Positions 45,402-54,184 of a stretch of DNA of 64,000 nt are shown here, in pieces; within the stretch, counting starts at the first letter, position 1; each line of letters opens with the position of its first letter. Where the stretch lies: NCBI RefSeq assembly GCF_002155685.1, contig NZ_MUYK01000012.1:22159-86158 (forward strand), given 5' to 3'. The translations under genes were made by a program, and so were the position numbers. This stretch comes from Erythrobacter colymbi. GTDB taxonomy: Bacteria > Pseudomonadota > Alphaproteobacteria > Sphingomonadales > Sphingomonadaceae. The notes under the pieces were generated by a model that worked only from the letters and a program-made list of their open reading frames with translations, did not search any database and was not told where the DNA came from.

Positions 45402-46081
45402 TGGCTAAGCTCCTTTGACCAGTTGATGGCGTTGACAAACAGGCCGAGCGGATTCTTGCGCAGGGCGTCAGGTGTGCGTGGCGGCTGCACGACCGTGGTA
45501 AGAATGGCGGACCACCGTGTGGTTTCGATCAGCGCCCCGTCTTGATAGCGCCTCTCGGTCCATGCGACGCGGAAGCTATCGTTCGAGGCACGGATGACGC
45601 TTGAGACATCCACTGCGACCTGCACCTTGCCGACTTGGGCGAAAGGATCGTTGCCACGCGCATAGTCATTGAGAGCCTGTGCGCCGCGGTCAGTGGTGAA
45701 GTCGTAGGCTCTGAGCCAGTCCTGCCGGAGCACAATGGGATCGGCCGGAATGGAGCGCACCTGCTCGATGAAGCGGGCGAGGTGAAAAGCCATTTGGGGA
45801 TCGGTTGGACGAAAATCGGCGTCTGCCGGAGCAATGGCCTGAGCCTGTCCCAACTTGTCGACTTCGACCACCCATGGGGTGATTGTGCCGCGTGCGGATT
45901 GCCAGACTAGACCTCCCGCAAGTCCACCCGAAAGCGCAAGGCAGCCAAAGAATGCCAGGCGCCAGTTTTTCGCCTGGACGCGTGCGGAGCCAATACGATC
46001 GTCCCACACCTGCGCTGCGCGCTGATAGGGAGTGACGGGTTCGGGACTTGTCCCGTAGCGGATGGATGGACGTCGAAACAT
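45398..46081 (-). CDS. trbF: TrbF (VirB8-like) conjugation protein
   Basis: TrbF is the inner-membrane scaffold of the mating channel. The 227-residue product has a short cytosolic start, one membrane helix (WRLAFFGCLALSGGLAGGLVW, about 37-57), and the VirB8 periplasmic domain (ITPWVVEVDKLGQA; VDVSSVIRASNDSFRVAWTERRY). ATG at 46081 with GAGGA upstream begins MFRRPSIRYG, the usual TrbF start; the longer frame reads over the end of trbL. Confidence 0.94.
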   Translation of the reverse strand: MFRRPSIRYGTSPEPVTPYQRAAQVWDDRIGSARVQAKNWRLAFFGCLALSGGLAGGLVWQSARGTITPWVVEVDKLGQAQAIAPADADFRPTDPQMAFHLARFIEQVRSIPADPIVLRQDWLRAYDFTTDRGAQALNDYARGNDPFAQVGKVQVAVDVSSVIRASNDSFRVAWTERRYQDGALIETTRWSAILTTVVQPPRTPDALRKNPLGLFVNAINWSKELSQ

Positions 46082-46103
46082 GGTGATGTCCTCGTGGATG
46101 ATT

Positions 46104-47378
46104 TCAGCTCTTGTCGGTGATGTCGGGGCCTGAGCCGCTGCCATGGCTGTCGCCGCCCTTCAGCGTGTGCGTGGCAATGGAGGCGCCTTGGCCCATGGTC
46201 TGCCGGCGCCGCATTGCTGTTGCCCAAGCCGGTGGACCGTCAGGCGTCGCTGTTCCGTCTTTGGGGGCGTCAGCCTTCGCCGAGGCATAGTTGGCCTTGA
46301 GGCTATTGGCTGCGCGCTTGAGCGGCGAGGTTGCAGCGTCGGCGGCCGATTTCGCGACGTTGGCAAAACCCGATGCCGCTGCGGCCCCGCCAGTCTTGCC
46401 GGCGGCGCCTGCTGCGTAGGCGCGCGAGGCACCACCCGCGGCGCGAGCGCCTCCAGTGGCAGCTCCTGCCATGGCCGATCCGGCGGCACCCGCAGCAAGC
46501 TTGGCGCCCGCGATACCACCAGCCAATGTAGCACCTGCAGCAATCACCGTTCCTGCCGCCGCGCCTGCGCCGAGCTGCGGGCCACCGGCAACGATGCCGT
46601 TAGCGATGCTGGGACCAAAAATGCCGAGGCCGAGCAGTGTCAATGCAGCCAGAGCAATGGCCATGACCTGCTGGATGTCAGGTTCGGCGCCAAGCCCGGC
46701 GTTGATGAACTGCGCAAAAAGAGTGGTGCCGATGCCGGTGATGACGGCCAGCACGAGGACCTTGATCCCCGACGAAATGATATGCCCAAGAACGCGCTCT
46801 GCCATGAAGGCGGTGCGTCCAAAGAAGGCAAACGGTAGCAGGACGAAGCCTGCAAGCGTGACCAGCTTGAACTCGATGATCGTGACGAAGACCTGGATTG
46901 CCAGCACGAAGAAGGCGATTACGACGATCACCCAGGCAATCAGCAGGATGAGGATCTGCACGAAGTTTGTGAAGAGCCCTACCGGTCCGACGAGGTCTGC
47001 GGTCGCATCGATCAGAGGCTGTCCGGCATCAAGCCCGGTGGCGGCGACGACACCGGGGCGCATGAAATCGCCAATCGCCATGCCACTGCCGCTGGCCTGG
47101 AGGCCGAGACCGGCAAAGCTCTGGAGCATGATCCCGGCGAGGTTCGAGAAGTTGCCGATGATGAATGCGAAAGTGCCGATATAGAGCGTCTTCTTGATCA
47201 GACGCTGCAGGACATCCTCGTCCGTGCCCCAAGCCCAGAACAAGGCCGCCAGCGTGACGTCGATCACGATCAGGGTCGATGACAGGAACCCCACCTCGCC
47301 GCCCAGCAGGCCAAAGCCACTGTCGATATATTGGATGAAGACCGCCAGGAACTGATCGATCACGCCGGTGTCATTCAT
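46104..47378 (-). CDS. trbL: TrbL (VirB6-like) conjugation protein
   Basis: TrbL is the polytopic inner-membrane channel protein. The 424-residue product has about six hydrophobic segments between residues 30 and 270 (FLSSTLIVIDVTLAALFWAW; ILILLIAWVIVVIAFFVLAI; LVTLAGFVLLPFAFFG; IKVLVLAVITGIGTTLFA) and a long Ala/Gly-rich C-terminal tail of low complexity. ATG at 47378 overlaps the stop of trbK (ATGA). Confidence 0.94.
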   Translation of the reverse strand: MNDTGVIDQFLAVFIQYIDSGFGLLGGEVGFLSSTLIVIDVTLAALFWAWGTDEDVLQRLIKKTLYIGTFAFIIGNFSNLAGIMLQSFAGLGLQASGSGMAIGDFMRPGVVAATGLDAGQPLIDATADLVGPVGLFTNFVQILILLIAWVIVVIAFFVLAIQVFVTIIEFKLVTLAGFVLLPFAFFGRTAFMAERVLGHIISSGIKVLVLAVITGIGTTLFAQFINAGLGAEPDIQQVMAIALAALTLLGLGIFGPSIANGIVAGGPQLGAGAAAGTVIAAGATLAGGIAGAKLAAGAAGSAMAGAATGGARAAGGASRAYAAGAAGKTGGAAAASGFANVAKSAADAATSPLKRAANSLKANYASAKADAPKDGTATPDGPPAWATAMRRRQTMGQGASIATHTLKGGDSHGSGSGPDITDKS

Positions 47379-47629
47379 CGGTGACCATCCCTTCCATGGA
47401 AAAATCGCTGGCGTTCGGCATCCCAGACGGCGTCGCACCCAGATTCCGGCATGGTGATTGTCCGACAGCGCCTGAGTTCGGCGGCATGAGGGTCGGGCGA
47501 CGTTGCCTCGTCAGCGACAAGGACGGTCGTCGTTGGCACCACTGGCGACCGCGTTTCCGAAGCAATCGCGATCGCCATGAGGAGCCCGCCAAGTGCTGCG
47601 GCCGCCGCCAACTTGACCGACCGGCTCAT
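47375..47629 (-). CDS. trbK: TrbK-like entry exclusion protein
   Basis: The 84-residue product fits the alternative TrbK family of ICEs: a membrane or lipoprotein-like N-terminal segment (VKLAAAAALGGLLMAIAIASE, about 5-25), then AELRRCRTITMPESGCDAVWDAERQRFF with two Cys around a P-E-S-G-C motif. It is thought to block entry of a second copy of the element. ATG at 47629 fits the family; the frame overlaps trbL by four bases and starts one base after the trbJ stop. Confidence 0.88.
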   Translation of the reverse strand: MSRSVKLAAAAALGGLLMAIAIASETRSPVVPTTTVLVADEATSPDPHAAELRRCRTITMPESGCDAVWDAERQRFFHGRDGHR

Positions 47630-47630
47630 G

Positions 47631-48350
47631 TCAGTTGCGGGTCCGGAAGCGGCGGAAGCGCTCGCGTCCTTCAGCCTCAGTCGCTGCACTGCGGGCAGAT
47701 TCCAGTGCCTGTGCGCGGCTATGCGCCGCGATGGCCGCTGTCAGATCGGCAAGCTGCTGGGTCTGCAACGCGAGCAGCTGATTTCCCGCCTGTGCTGCCT
47801 GAAGAGCGCCTGTTGCCGACTGGCTGGCACCAACAAGCGTCGTGATGGTGCTGCGGGTCGCGCCGAGATTGCCGACGATCCCGGCCTGAACCTTCATGGC
47901 ATCTTCAAACGCGCCGACGCTGTCCTGCCAGCGGGCATCGGCATTGGCGACCATCTGAGCCTGCCCCGCTGACAGGGCTGCGCCCTTGTAGCGACCGTTG
48001 AACACCTGCTGGACGTCGGTCACATCGTAGGCGATCCGCTGCGCCTGGTTGAGCAACTGCCTTGTCTGATCGACCTGTTGCTGGAGCGTCTGGATCGTCG
48101 AAACCGGCAAGCTTGCGAGATTGCGCGCTTCGTTGATCAAGCTGGTCGCCTGATTCTGGATCTGCTGGATCTGGTTGTTGATCTGCTGCAGCGTCCGGGC
48201 TGCGGTCAGCACGTTTTGCGCGTAGTTGCTGGGATCATAGACAATCCCGCCGAACTGGGCCTGCGCTGGCGCGGCGATCATGGTGCCTGCCACCAGCGAG
48301 GTGGCGATTGCCGTCGCCATGAGGGTGCGGCGTAGGACGGGAATTTTCAT
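47631..48350 (-). CDS. trbJ: TrbJ (VirB5-like) conjugation protein
   Basis: TrbJ is the minor pilus protein. The 239-residue product has a clear signal peptide (LMATAIATSLVAGTMIAAPAQA, cleavage after A-Q-A near residue 31), followed by long helices rich in Gln (RTLQQINNQIQQIQNQ; IQTLQQQVDQTRQLLNQAQ), as usual for TrbJ. ATG at 48350 overlaps the trbE stop (ATGA) and has AAAGGAAA upstream. Confidence 0.94.
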   Translation of the reverse strand: MKIPVLRRTLMATAIATSLVAGTMIAAPAQAQFGGIVYDPSNYAQNVLTAARTLQQINNQIQQIQNQATSLINEARNLASLPVSTIQTLQQQVDQTRQLLNQAQRIAYDVTDVQQVFNGRYKGAALSAGQAQMVANADARWQDSVGAFEDAMKVQAGIVGNLGATRSTITTLVGASQSATGALQAAQAGNQLLALQTQQLADLTAAIAAHSRAQALESARSAATEAEGRERFRRFRTRN

Positions 48351-50803
48351 GGGAGGATTTCCTTTCCGTTGAGTGCGGGCGGCGGGGGAGGAAGCAGTTC
48401 GGCCGCCCATGCGAGGCTGCGATGCCGGAGCCAGGCCGCCGCAAAGCCGTCGCGGCCATGGGCAGCGACAAATTCGGCAATGCGGAGCTGGTCGGATTTG
48501 GAGGATGTCGCGCTGAAGGCGAGTGCGACCTCGCCAAGGCCAAGTTCGAACAGGCGATTGCCGCGCCGTGACTGGCAGTAATAATCGCGCTTCGGCGTGG
48601 CCCGGCTCAGGATCTCGATTTGCCGGTCATTCAGTCCAAACCGCTCATACACCTTGGCAATCTGGGGTTCGGCGGCCCGCTCGTTAGGCAGAAATATCCG
48701 CGTCGGGCAGCTCTCGATGATGGCCGGCGCGATGGCCGAGGTCTCGATGTCGGCAAGGCTTTGCGTGGCGAAGATGACGCTGGCATTCTTCTTGCGCAGC
48801 GTCTTCAGCCATTCGCGCAGCTGTGCGGCGAAGGCCGGGCTATCGAGCACCAGCCAGCCCTCATCGATGATGATCATGGTTGGCGAGCCGTCGAGCCGAC
48901 CCTCGATCCGGTGAAACAGATAGGCGAGAACAGCTGCAGCCGACGACGCGCCGATTAGACCCTCGGTCTCGAACGCCTGGACCGGGGCCTCACCAAGACG
49001 TTCCTGCTCGGCATCAAGCAGCCTGCCCCAAGGGCCTCCGACGAGGTAGGGCGACAGCGCCTGTTTCAGCTCCTGCGATTGCAGCAGCACGGCTAGTCCG
49101 GTCAGGGTGCGTTCGGGCGGCGGGGCGGACGCAAGTGACGTCAGCGCCGACCAGAGATGCTCCTTTGCCGCCGGGTCAACATGCACGCCTTCGCCCGCGA
49201 ACATCGCTGCCAGCCATTCCGCAGCCCAGGCGCGCTCACCCGGATTGTCGATGCGGGCGAGCGGTTGAAGCGCGACGGCCGTATTGTCATCCTCATCTGC
49301 GCTGAGGGCACCGCCCAGGTCCTGCCAATCGCCGCCCATTCCAAGTGCTGCGGCCCGGATGGAACCGCCGAAGTCGAAGGCGAAGATTTGCGAGCCGGGG
49401 TAGCGCCGGAATTGCAGCGCCATCAGCGCCAGCAGCACCGATTTCCCGGCCCCTGTCGGGCCAACAATCAGGCTGTGGCCGACATCGCCGACATGAAGGG
49501 AAAGGCGGAACGGGGTCGAGCCTTCGGTCTTGCCGTAAAGCAAGGGGGCGTCACCGAAATGCTCGTCCCGTTCCGCTCCCGCCCATACCGCTGACAGGGG
49601 GATCAGGTGGGCGAGATTGAGCGTGGAAATGGGGGGCTGGCGGACATTGGCGTAGACATGACCGGGGAGCGATCCCAGCCACGCCTCGATCGCGTTCATG
49701 CCCTCGATCGTGCAGGTGAAATCGCGGCCCTGGATGACCTTCTCGACCAAGCGAAGCTTCTCGGCAGCAAGCGCCGGATCGCGGTCCCAAACGGTGACCG
49801 TTGCCGTAACGTAGGCAATGCCGGCATGGTCGGCGCCGAGTTCCTGAAGCGCCATGTCAGCGTCGGCAGCCTTGTTCGAAGCGTCCGAATCCATGAGTAC
49901 CGATTGCTCGTTGGTCATCACCTCCTTGAGAATGGCGGCGACCGATTTGCGCTTGGCGAACCATTGGCGGCGGATTTTTGCCAGCAGCTTGGTTGCATCG
50001 GTCTTGTCGAGCATGATCGCACGGGTCGACCACCGGTATGGAAATGCCTGCCGGTTGAGTTCGTCGAGCAGTCCGGGAAATGTTGCGGTCGGGAAGCCGG
50101 TAATGGTGAGCGTGCGCAGATGGGCTTGCCCCAGCTTTGGTTCGAGACCGCCGGTCAGCGGCTCGTCGGTCAGCAAGGCGTCGAGATAGACGGGCGTTTC
50201 GGGAACGCGGACATGCTGGATTTTGGTTGAAACAGTGCTATGAAGATAGGTCAGCGTCGCGCGATCATCGAGCCAGCCGGCATCGGGCATGAAGCCCTCG
50301 ACAAGGTGCAGTACGCGGTCCGTTCGATCGACGAAGGACTTAACCAGCTCGTTTGGGTCAACACCCGTCGCCGCCTTGCCCTCGTAGAGCCAGCTTTCGG
50401 CGCGGGCCGCATCCTCCGGCGGTGGCATCCACAGCAGGGTGAGGTAGTAGCCGCTCTCAAAGTGCGCTCCCTCTTCGCGAAACTGCTCACGACGCTCCAT
50501 GTCGACCAGGGCCGAAACGGGATCGGGGAAATTGCTGTGCGGGTAAGCCTGTGCGGGGATACGCTGCGCTTCGACGAACACGGCCCATCCCGAGCCCAGT
50601 CGCCTCAGGGCATTATTGAGGCGTGATGTCACGGCTACCAGCTCAGCGGGCGTGGCGCTGTCGAGATCCGGACCGCGAAAGCGCGCCGTGCGCTGAAACG
50701 ATCCATCCTTGTTGAGCACCACGCCCGGCCCCACCAGTGCGACCCAGGGGAGGAAGTCGGCCAGACTGGCGGATTTGGCGCGGTATTCGCGGAGCGACAT
50801 CAT
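48347..50803 (-). CDS. trbE: TrbE (VirB4-like) conjugation ATPase
   Basis: TrbE powers pilus assembly and transfer. The 818-residue product begins MMSLREYRAKSASLADFLPW, as family members do. It has Walker A IVGPTGAGKSVLLALM (about 447-462), Walker B MIIIDEGWLVLD (about 647-658) and IFATQSLADIETSAIAPAIIESCPTRI as the conserved helical region. ATG at 50803 overlaps the trbD stop; an upstream in-frame ATG would overlap trbD further. The length is normal. Confidence 0.95.
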   Translation of the reverse strand: MMSLREYRAKSASLADFLPWVALVGPGVVLNKDGSFQRTARFRGPDLDSATPAELVAVTSRLNNALRRLGSGWAVFVEAQRIPAQAYPHSNFPDPVSALVDMERREQFREEGAHFESGYYLTLLWMPPPEDAARAESWLYEGKAATGVDPNELVKSFVDRTDRVLHLVEGFMPDAGWLDDRATLTYLHSTVSTKIQHVRVPETPVYLDALLTDEPLTGGLEPKLGQAHLRTLTITGFPTATFPGLLDELNRQAFPYRWSTRAIMLDKTDATKLLAKIRRQWFAKRKSVAAILKEVMTNEQSVLMDSDASNKAADADMALQELGADHAGIAYVTATVTVWDRDPALAAEKLRLVEKVIQGRDFTCTIEGMNAIEAWLGSLPGHVYANVRQPPISTLNLAHLIPLSAVWAGAERDEHFGDAPLLYGKTEGSTPFRLSLHVGDVGHSLIVGPTGAGKSVLLALMALQFRRYPGSQIFAFDFGGSIRAAALGMGGDWQDLGGALSADEDDNTAVALQPLARIDNPGERAWAAEWLAAMFAGEGVHVDPAAKEHLWSALTSLASAPPPERTLTGLAVLLQSQELKQALSPYLVGGPWGRLLDAEQERLGEAPVQAFETEGLIGASSAAAVLAYLFHRIEGRLDGSPTMIIIDEGWLVLDSPAFAAQLREWLKTLRKKNASVIFATQSLADIETSAIAPAIIESCPTRIFLPNERAAEPQIAKVYERFGLNDRQIEILSRATPKRDYYCQSRRGNRLFELGLGEVALAFSATSSKSDQLRIAEFVAAHGRDGFAAAWLRHRSLAWAAELLPPPPPALNGKEILP

Positions 50804-51069
50804 GGCCGCACCCACGTTGGATATTTGAGGTGACGGCGCGCGACATCGACGAACTGGGGATCACGCCGGGCCGCCCAGACAGCGAGTGCGTGTCCGATTG
50901 CCCATATCGCGAGGCCCGCGATCCACAGCCGCAAGCCGAGGCCAATCGCGCCCGCCAACGTACCATTGACGATTGCCAGAGCACGAGGGGCACCGCCGAG
51001 CAGAATCGGCTCTGCCAGCGCGCGGTGGACCGGCGCGTAGAAACCCAAGATATCGTCAGCCGGTGGCAT
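50800..51069 (-). CDS. trbD: TrbD (VirB3-like) conjugation protein
   Basis: The 89-residue product fits VirB3/TrbD: FYAPVHRALAEPILLGGAPRALAIVNG, then two membrane helices (AGAIGLGLRLWIAGLAIWAIGHALAVWA) and the closing RRDPQFVDVARRHLKYPTW. ATG at 51069 overlaps the trbC stop codon by one base (TGATG); the stop overlaps the trbE ATG. Confidence 0.94.
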   Translation of the reverse strand: MPPADDILGFYAPVHRALAEPILLGGAPRALAIVNGTLAGAIGLGLRLWIAGLAIWAIGHALAVWAARRDPQFVDVARRHLKYPTWVRP

Positions 51070-51401
51070 CAGATGAGCGCCCCGCCGCCAAAGCTGAAGA
51101 AGCTGAGGAAGAAGCTCGATGCGGCAAAGGCGATCGAGAGGCCGAAAACGATCTGGATCAGCCGGCGAAAGCCGCCGGACGTATCGCCGAACGCCAGGCT
51201 GAGGCCGGTGACGATGATGATGATCACCGCGACAATCTTGGCGACCGGCCCTTCGATGCTTTCAAGGATCGATTGCAGTGGTGCTTCCCACGGCATCGAC
51301 GATCCACCAGCAAGGGCCGGGGTGGAAGTGGCCACCGCAACAAATGCTGCGGCAGCGGCGAGCGAAGCACGAGTGGTGCCACGCCGGAGCGCACGGGTCA
51401 T
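51069..51401 (-). CDS. trbC: TrbC (VirB2-like) pilin
   Basis: The 110-residue pilin precursor has a signal sequence (SLAAAAAFVAVATSTPALAGG) and two hydrophobic helices (GPVAKIVAVIIIIVTGLSLAFG and LIQIVFGLSIAFAASSFFLSFFSF) joined by a short basic loop (DTSGGFRR). In related systems it is cyclised after processing by the TraF-type peptidase, also present here at 59371-59964. ATG at 51401 overlaps the trbB stop (ATGA). Confidence 0.94.
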   Translation of the reverse strand: MTRALRRGTTRASLAAAAAFVAVATSTPALAGGSSMPWEAPLQSILESIEGPVAKIVAVIIIIVTGLSLAFGDTSGGFRRLIQIVFGLSIAFAASSFFLSFFSFGGGALI

Positions 51402-52381
51402 AGGAGGTCTCCTTGAGTTTGGGTGGCGGGGATCAGGCGATAATCGCCGGTGACAGGGTCGAGCCCGTCGACGCGGGCCAGTTCGGCGAGACGTCGCCCC
51501 GTGCCCTCGCGCACCAGCACGGCGACGAGGTTGATAGTCTCGGCAATCAGGGCGCGCGGAACGGTGACGACTGCTTCCTGGATCAATTGCTCCATCCGCC
51601 GAAGTGCGCCCATGGCGCTTCCGGCATGGATCGTTCCGATCCCGCCAGGGTGGCCAGTGCCCCAGGCTTTGAGCAGATCGAGCGCCTCGGCGCCGCGCAC
51701 TTCGCCAATCGGGATCCGGTCAGGGCGCAGACGGAGGCTGGATCGAACCAGGTCGGATAGCGAAGCCACGCCATCTTTTGTCCGCATTGCCACGAGGTTT
51801 GGCGCGCGACATTGCAGCTCGCGGGTGTCTTCGATGAGCACGACTCTATCGGTGGTTCTGGCCACCTCGGCGAGTAGAGCATTGGTCAGGGTGGTTTTGC
51901 CGGTGCCGGTTCCGCCCGCGACGAGGATGTTGAGGCGGTCAGCCACGCCGGAGCGAAGCGTTGCGGCCTCTTGAACGGACATGATCCCGGCACCGACATA
52001 GTCTTCGAGCAGAAACACTGCGATGGCGGGCTTGCGGATCGCGAAGGTTGGTGCGGCTACCACCGGTGGCAGAAGGCCTTCAAACCTCTCCCCGCTTTCC
52101 GGCAGCTCGGCCGACACGCGGGGAGCATCGCTGTGGACTTCGGCCCCGACATGATGAGCGACCAAGCGGATTATGCGCTCCCCATCGGCAGCCGTTAGCC
52201 GGTCACCGCTGTCCGAGAGACCCATACCCAAACGGTCGACCCAGAGCCGCCCATCGGGATTGAGCATGATCTCGATGACCTGCGGATCGGCAAGCCAGGT
52301 TGAGATCGATGCACCCATCGCGGTGCGCAGCATGCGTGCGCCGCGTGAACGTGCCTCGATTTTGACTGGCTCAATGCCCAT
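51398..52381 (-). CDS. trbB: TrbB (VirB11-like) conjugation ATPase
   Basis: The 327-residue product is a VirB11-type secretion ATPase: [24 protein letters not shown] at the start, Walker [18 protein letters not shown] (about 158-174), the Asp box [11 protein letters not shown] (about 186-196), and a Walker B-like region with [25 protein letters not shown]. It is the first gene of the trb row. A 189-base gap without a gene separates it from the inserted nuclease-like gene upstream. Confidence 0.95.
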   Translation of the reverse strand: MGIEPVKIEARSRGARMLRTAMGASISTWLADPQVIEIMLNPDGRLWVDRLGMGLSDSGDRLTAADGERIIRLVAHHVGAEVHSDAPRVSAELPESGERFEGLLPPVVAAPTFAIRKPAIAVFLLEDYVGAGIMSVQEAATLRSGVADRLNILVAGGTGTGKTTLTNALLAEVARTTDRVVLIEDTRELQCRAPNLVAMRTKDGVASLSDLVRSSLRLRPDRIPIGEVRGAEALDLLKAWGTGHPGGIGTIHAGSAMGALRRMEQLIQEAVVTVPRALIAETINLVAVLVREGTGRRLAELARVDGLDPVTGDYRLIPATQTQGDLL

Positions 52382-52570
52382 CGGATACCCCGCCTTGGGA
52401 GCGGGACAAGTTCGTCCTGCTCGACGGGGACGATTAAGAGACGCAGAAAAGGGGCAGATTCAACAAGGATTTAGCATCATCGTAGTGGGGCGCAGAAAAA
52501 CAGGGATGAGCGTAGATTGCGACCTGTAGGAGCCGTCGACGCTGCGACGCTTACGCCGGGGATTTAATGG

Positions 52571-53581
52571 TTAGGCCAATACAACCTTGCGGTTCGGTGC
52601 TGGCGTTAGGTGGAAGCGGCGCAGCTTGATTCCGAGTTCTGCTAAGCAGAGATCCATCCCCTCTGGCAGGTCCCCTTCTGGCAGGACCAGTGTCCGATTG
52701 ACTTCTGCGCCTTCGCGGACTGAGTGGGCTAAGAGTTGACCGATACCTGTGTAGAGAGACTGGCGCCCGCAATCCGTTTTGACCTCATAAATTTCGGTCA
52801 TCCTGCTTCCGATTTTCACCATGAGGTCGATAAGCAGACTGTTTACGACCACTTCATTTTCTGCGGCCATTGCCTGGCGTTCATCACGAAGCGCCCTCAC
52901 AACATCGCCGTGGTAAGAAAAATAATCGAACTCGGGGCGTCGCCGTCCTTTCCGGCGGCCTGAAGCTTCATCTCTGAATTTATCCCATTCAGCGATCTTC
53001 TTACGAGCAGCGACGTTATCAAGGTCTCCTCGCTTCACGGCGTCCTTGAATTCACGGACGGTGCAGACGAAGGTCCAGATGCGGCCAGCCAGATCGGGAT
53101 CATCTACCCGACCGATGACGATCCCTGATCTTGGCTCGCCTGTCGTTCGTTCGACATCCTCTAGGACACTGTCTGACCAACTCATGAAAGCACCGCGTCC
53201 AACGCCCTTTTTCCCGCCCCCCACGCTTCCATCGTGCATGAGATAGGTGGCGCCCGTTGATGGGTCGTGAGCGAAGAAACCTGCGACAGATGCGGAATTC
53301 GTAGTGGTCGGGACGTTAATCTCGACGGTAATCATCTGGGTATGGCGCTTGCTGTCATAGACTCCGAAGGCATTCCAGCGCCTCGGTATTTTGGCATCAT
53401 TGGCATGCGAGAACGCTGCCCACAAAGTGCCGTCACCGTTGGCATACATAGTTTCGTCGAGATTTCCGCTGGGAAAGCCGATGTTGCGCTTTCCGATGCA
53501 CTGCAAAGATCTAGTCAGGACGTCTTCCATAGCCTTCTGGGCTGCGTCTTTCGCCTTTTTGTCTTCCACCAGTACGAGCAT
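52571..53581 (-). CDS. Nuclease-like cargo protein inserted in the transfer operon
   Basis: I do not recognise a named family. The 336-residue product has an N-terminal part with NGDGTLWAAFSHANDAKIPRRWNAFG, a central GKKGVGRGAFMSWSDSVLEDVE, and a C-terminal MTEIYEVKTDCGRQSLYTGIGQLLAHS. The E-V-K followed by G-x-x-Q-L-L is like the core of PD-(D/E)XK nucleases, with an upstream acidic strand (NSLLIDLMVK). It lies between copG and trbB, which are normally adjacent, with 189 and 198 bases of non-coding, lower-GC sequence around it. It is on the same strand as the operon. A one-gene defence nuclease is the best guess. Confidence 0.72.
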   Translation of the reverse strand: MLVLVEDKKAKDAAQKAMEDVLTRSLQCIGKRNIGFPSGNLDETMYANGDGTLWAAFSHANDAKIPRRWNAFGVYDSKRHTQMITVEINVPTTTNSASVAGFFAHDPSTGATYLMHDGSVGGGKKGVGRGAFMSWSDSVLEDVERTTGEPRSGIVIGRVDDPDLAGRIWTFVCTVREFKDAVKRGDLDNVAARKKIAEWDKFRDEASGRRKGRRRPEFDYFSYHGDVVRALRDERQAMAAENEVVVNSLLIDLMVKIGSRMTEIYEVKTDCGRQSLYTGIGQLLAHSVREGAEVNRTLVLPEGDLPEGMDLCLAELGIKLRRFHLTPAPNRKVVLA

Positions 53582-53779
53582 GCATCACCAATTTCTGGAA
53601 TTTCCGGCCATATGAAGCATGAATATATGTGCCGGGCAGCAGAAAATGTCAGGCAACATTTTTGCAGGGGCACTGCCGGCGCGCGTATGTGACGGCATTA
53701 ACTCTCGTGATGATGTTGTGGGCTTAAAGTCGGATGAGAGGCTGACCACAAACCAATGGCCATCGCCAAGGTCGGTTTC

Positions 53780-54184
53780 TTACCCTTCCATCTCTTCCCG
53801 CAGCTTCGGCCCAGCCTCCATCCGCCGCGCTAAGGACTCCACAAAGGCCTGATACCGCTTTTTCCCGGTTGCCTGTGCCGCCCGCATTGCCTCGTCGGGC
53901 AACGGAGCATTGCTGGTGAGCCAGAACCGCACGAAGATCGCAAACGCTTCATTCGACAGCTCAACATGCCATTCGAGGCGCTCAAGCTGCCGCGATATCC
54001 GGTCGAGCCGCTTGGTCAGCACGGCCTCGACCCGTTCCTCCTGGTCAGGCGTGAGCATCGAAGCGAGCGCGGCCTCGAGGACTTCTGTTTGCGACACCCG
54101 CCTGGACCGCGCACGCTCCGAAAGCTGTCGCGCCAAGTGGGCATGGATGCGGAACGTCATCTTTTGGCGATCAGGCTTCTTCAT
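53780..54184 (-). CDS. CopG-like ribbon-helix-helix protein
   Basis: The 134-residue product has an N-terminal ribbon-helix-helix (QKMTFRIHAHLARQLSERARSRRVSQTEVLEAALASML, residues 7-44), then a coiled-coil-like part (EAVLTKRLDRISRQLERLEWHVE) and a helical C-terminus. In ICEs of this type it sits right after traG and likely regulates or helps transfer. ATG at 54184 overlaps the traG stop (ATGA). The downstream partner trbB has been pushed away by the inserted gene. Confidence 0.9.
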   Translation of the reverse strand: MKKPDRQKMTFRIHAHLARQLSERARSRRVSQTEVLEAALASMLTPDQEERVEAVLTKRLDRISRQLERLEWHVELSNEAFAIFVRFWLTSNAPLPDEAMRAAQATGKKRYQAFVESLARRMEAGPKLREEMEG

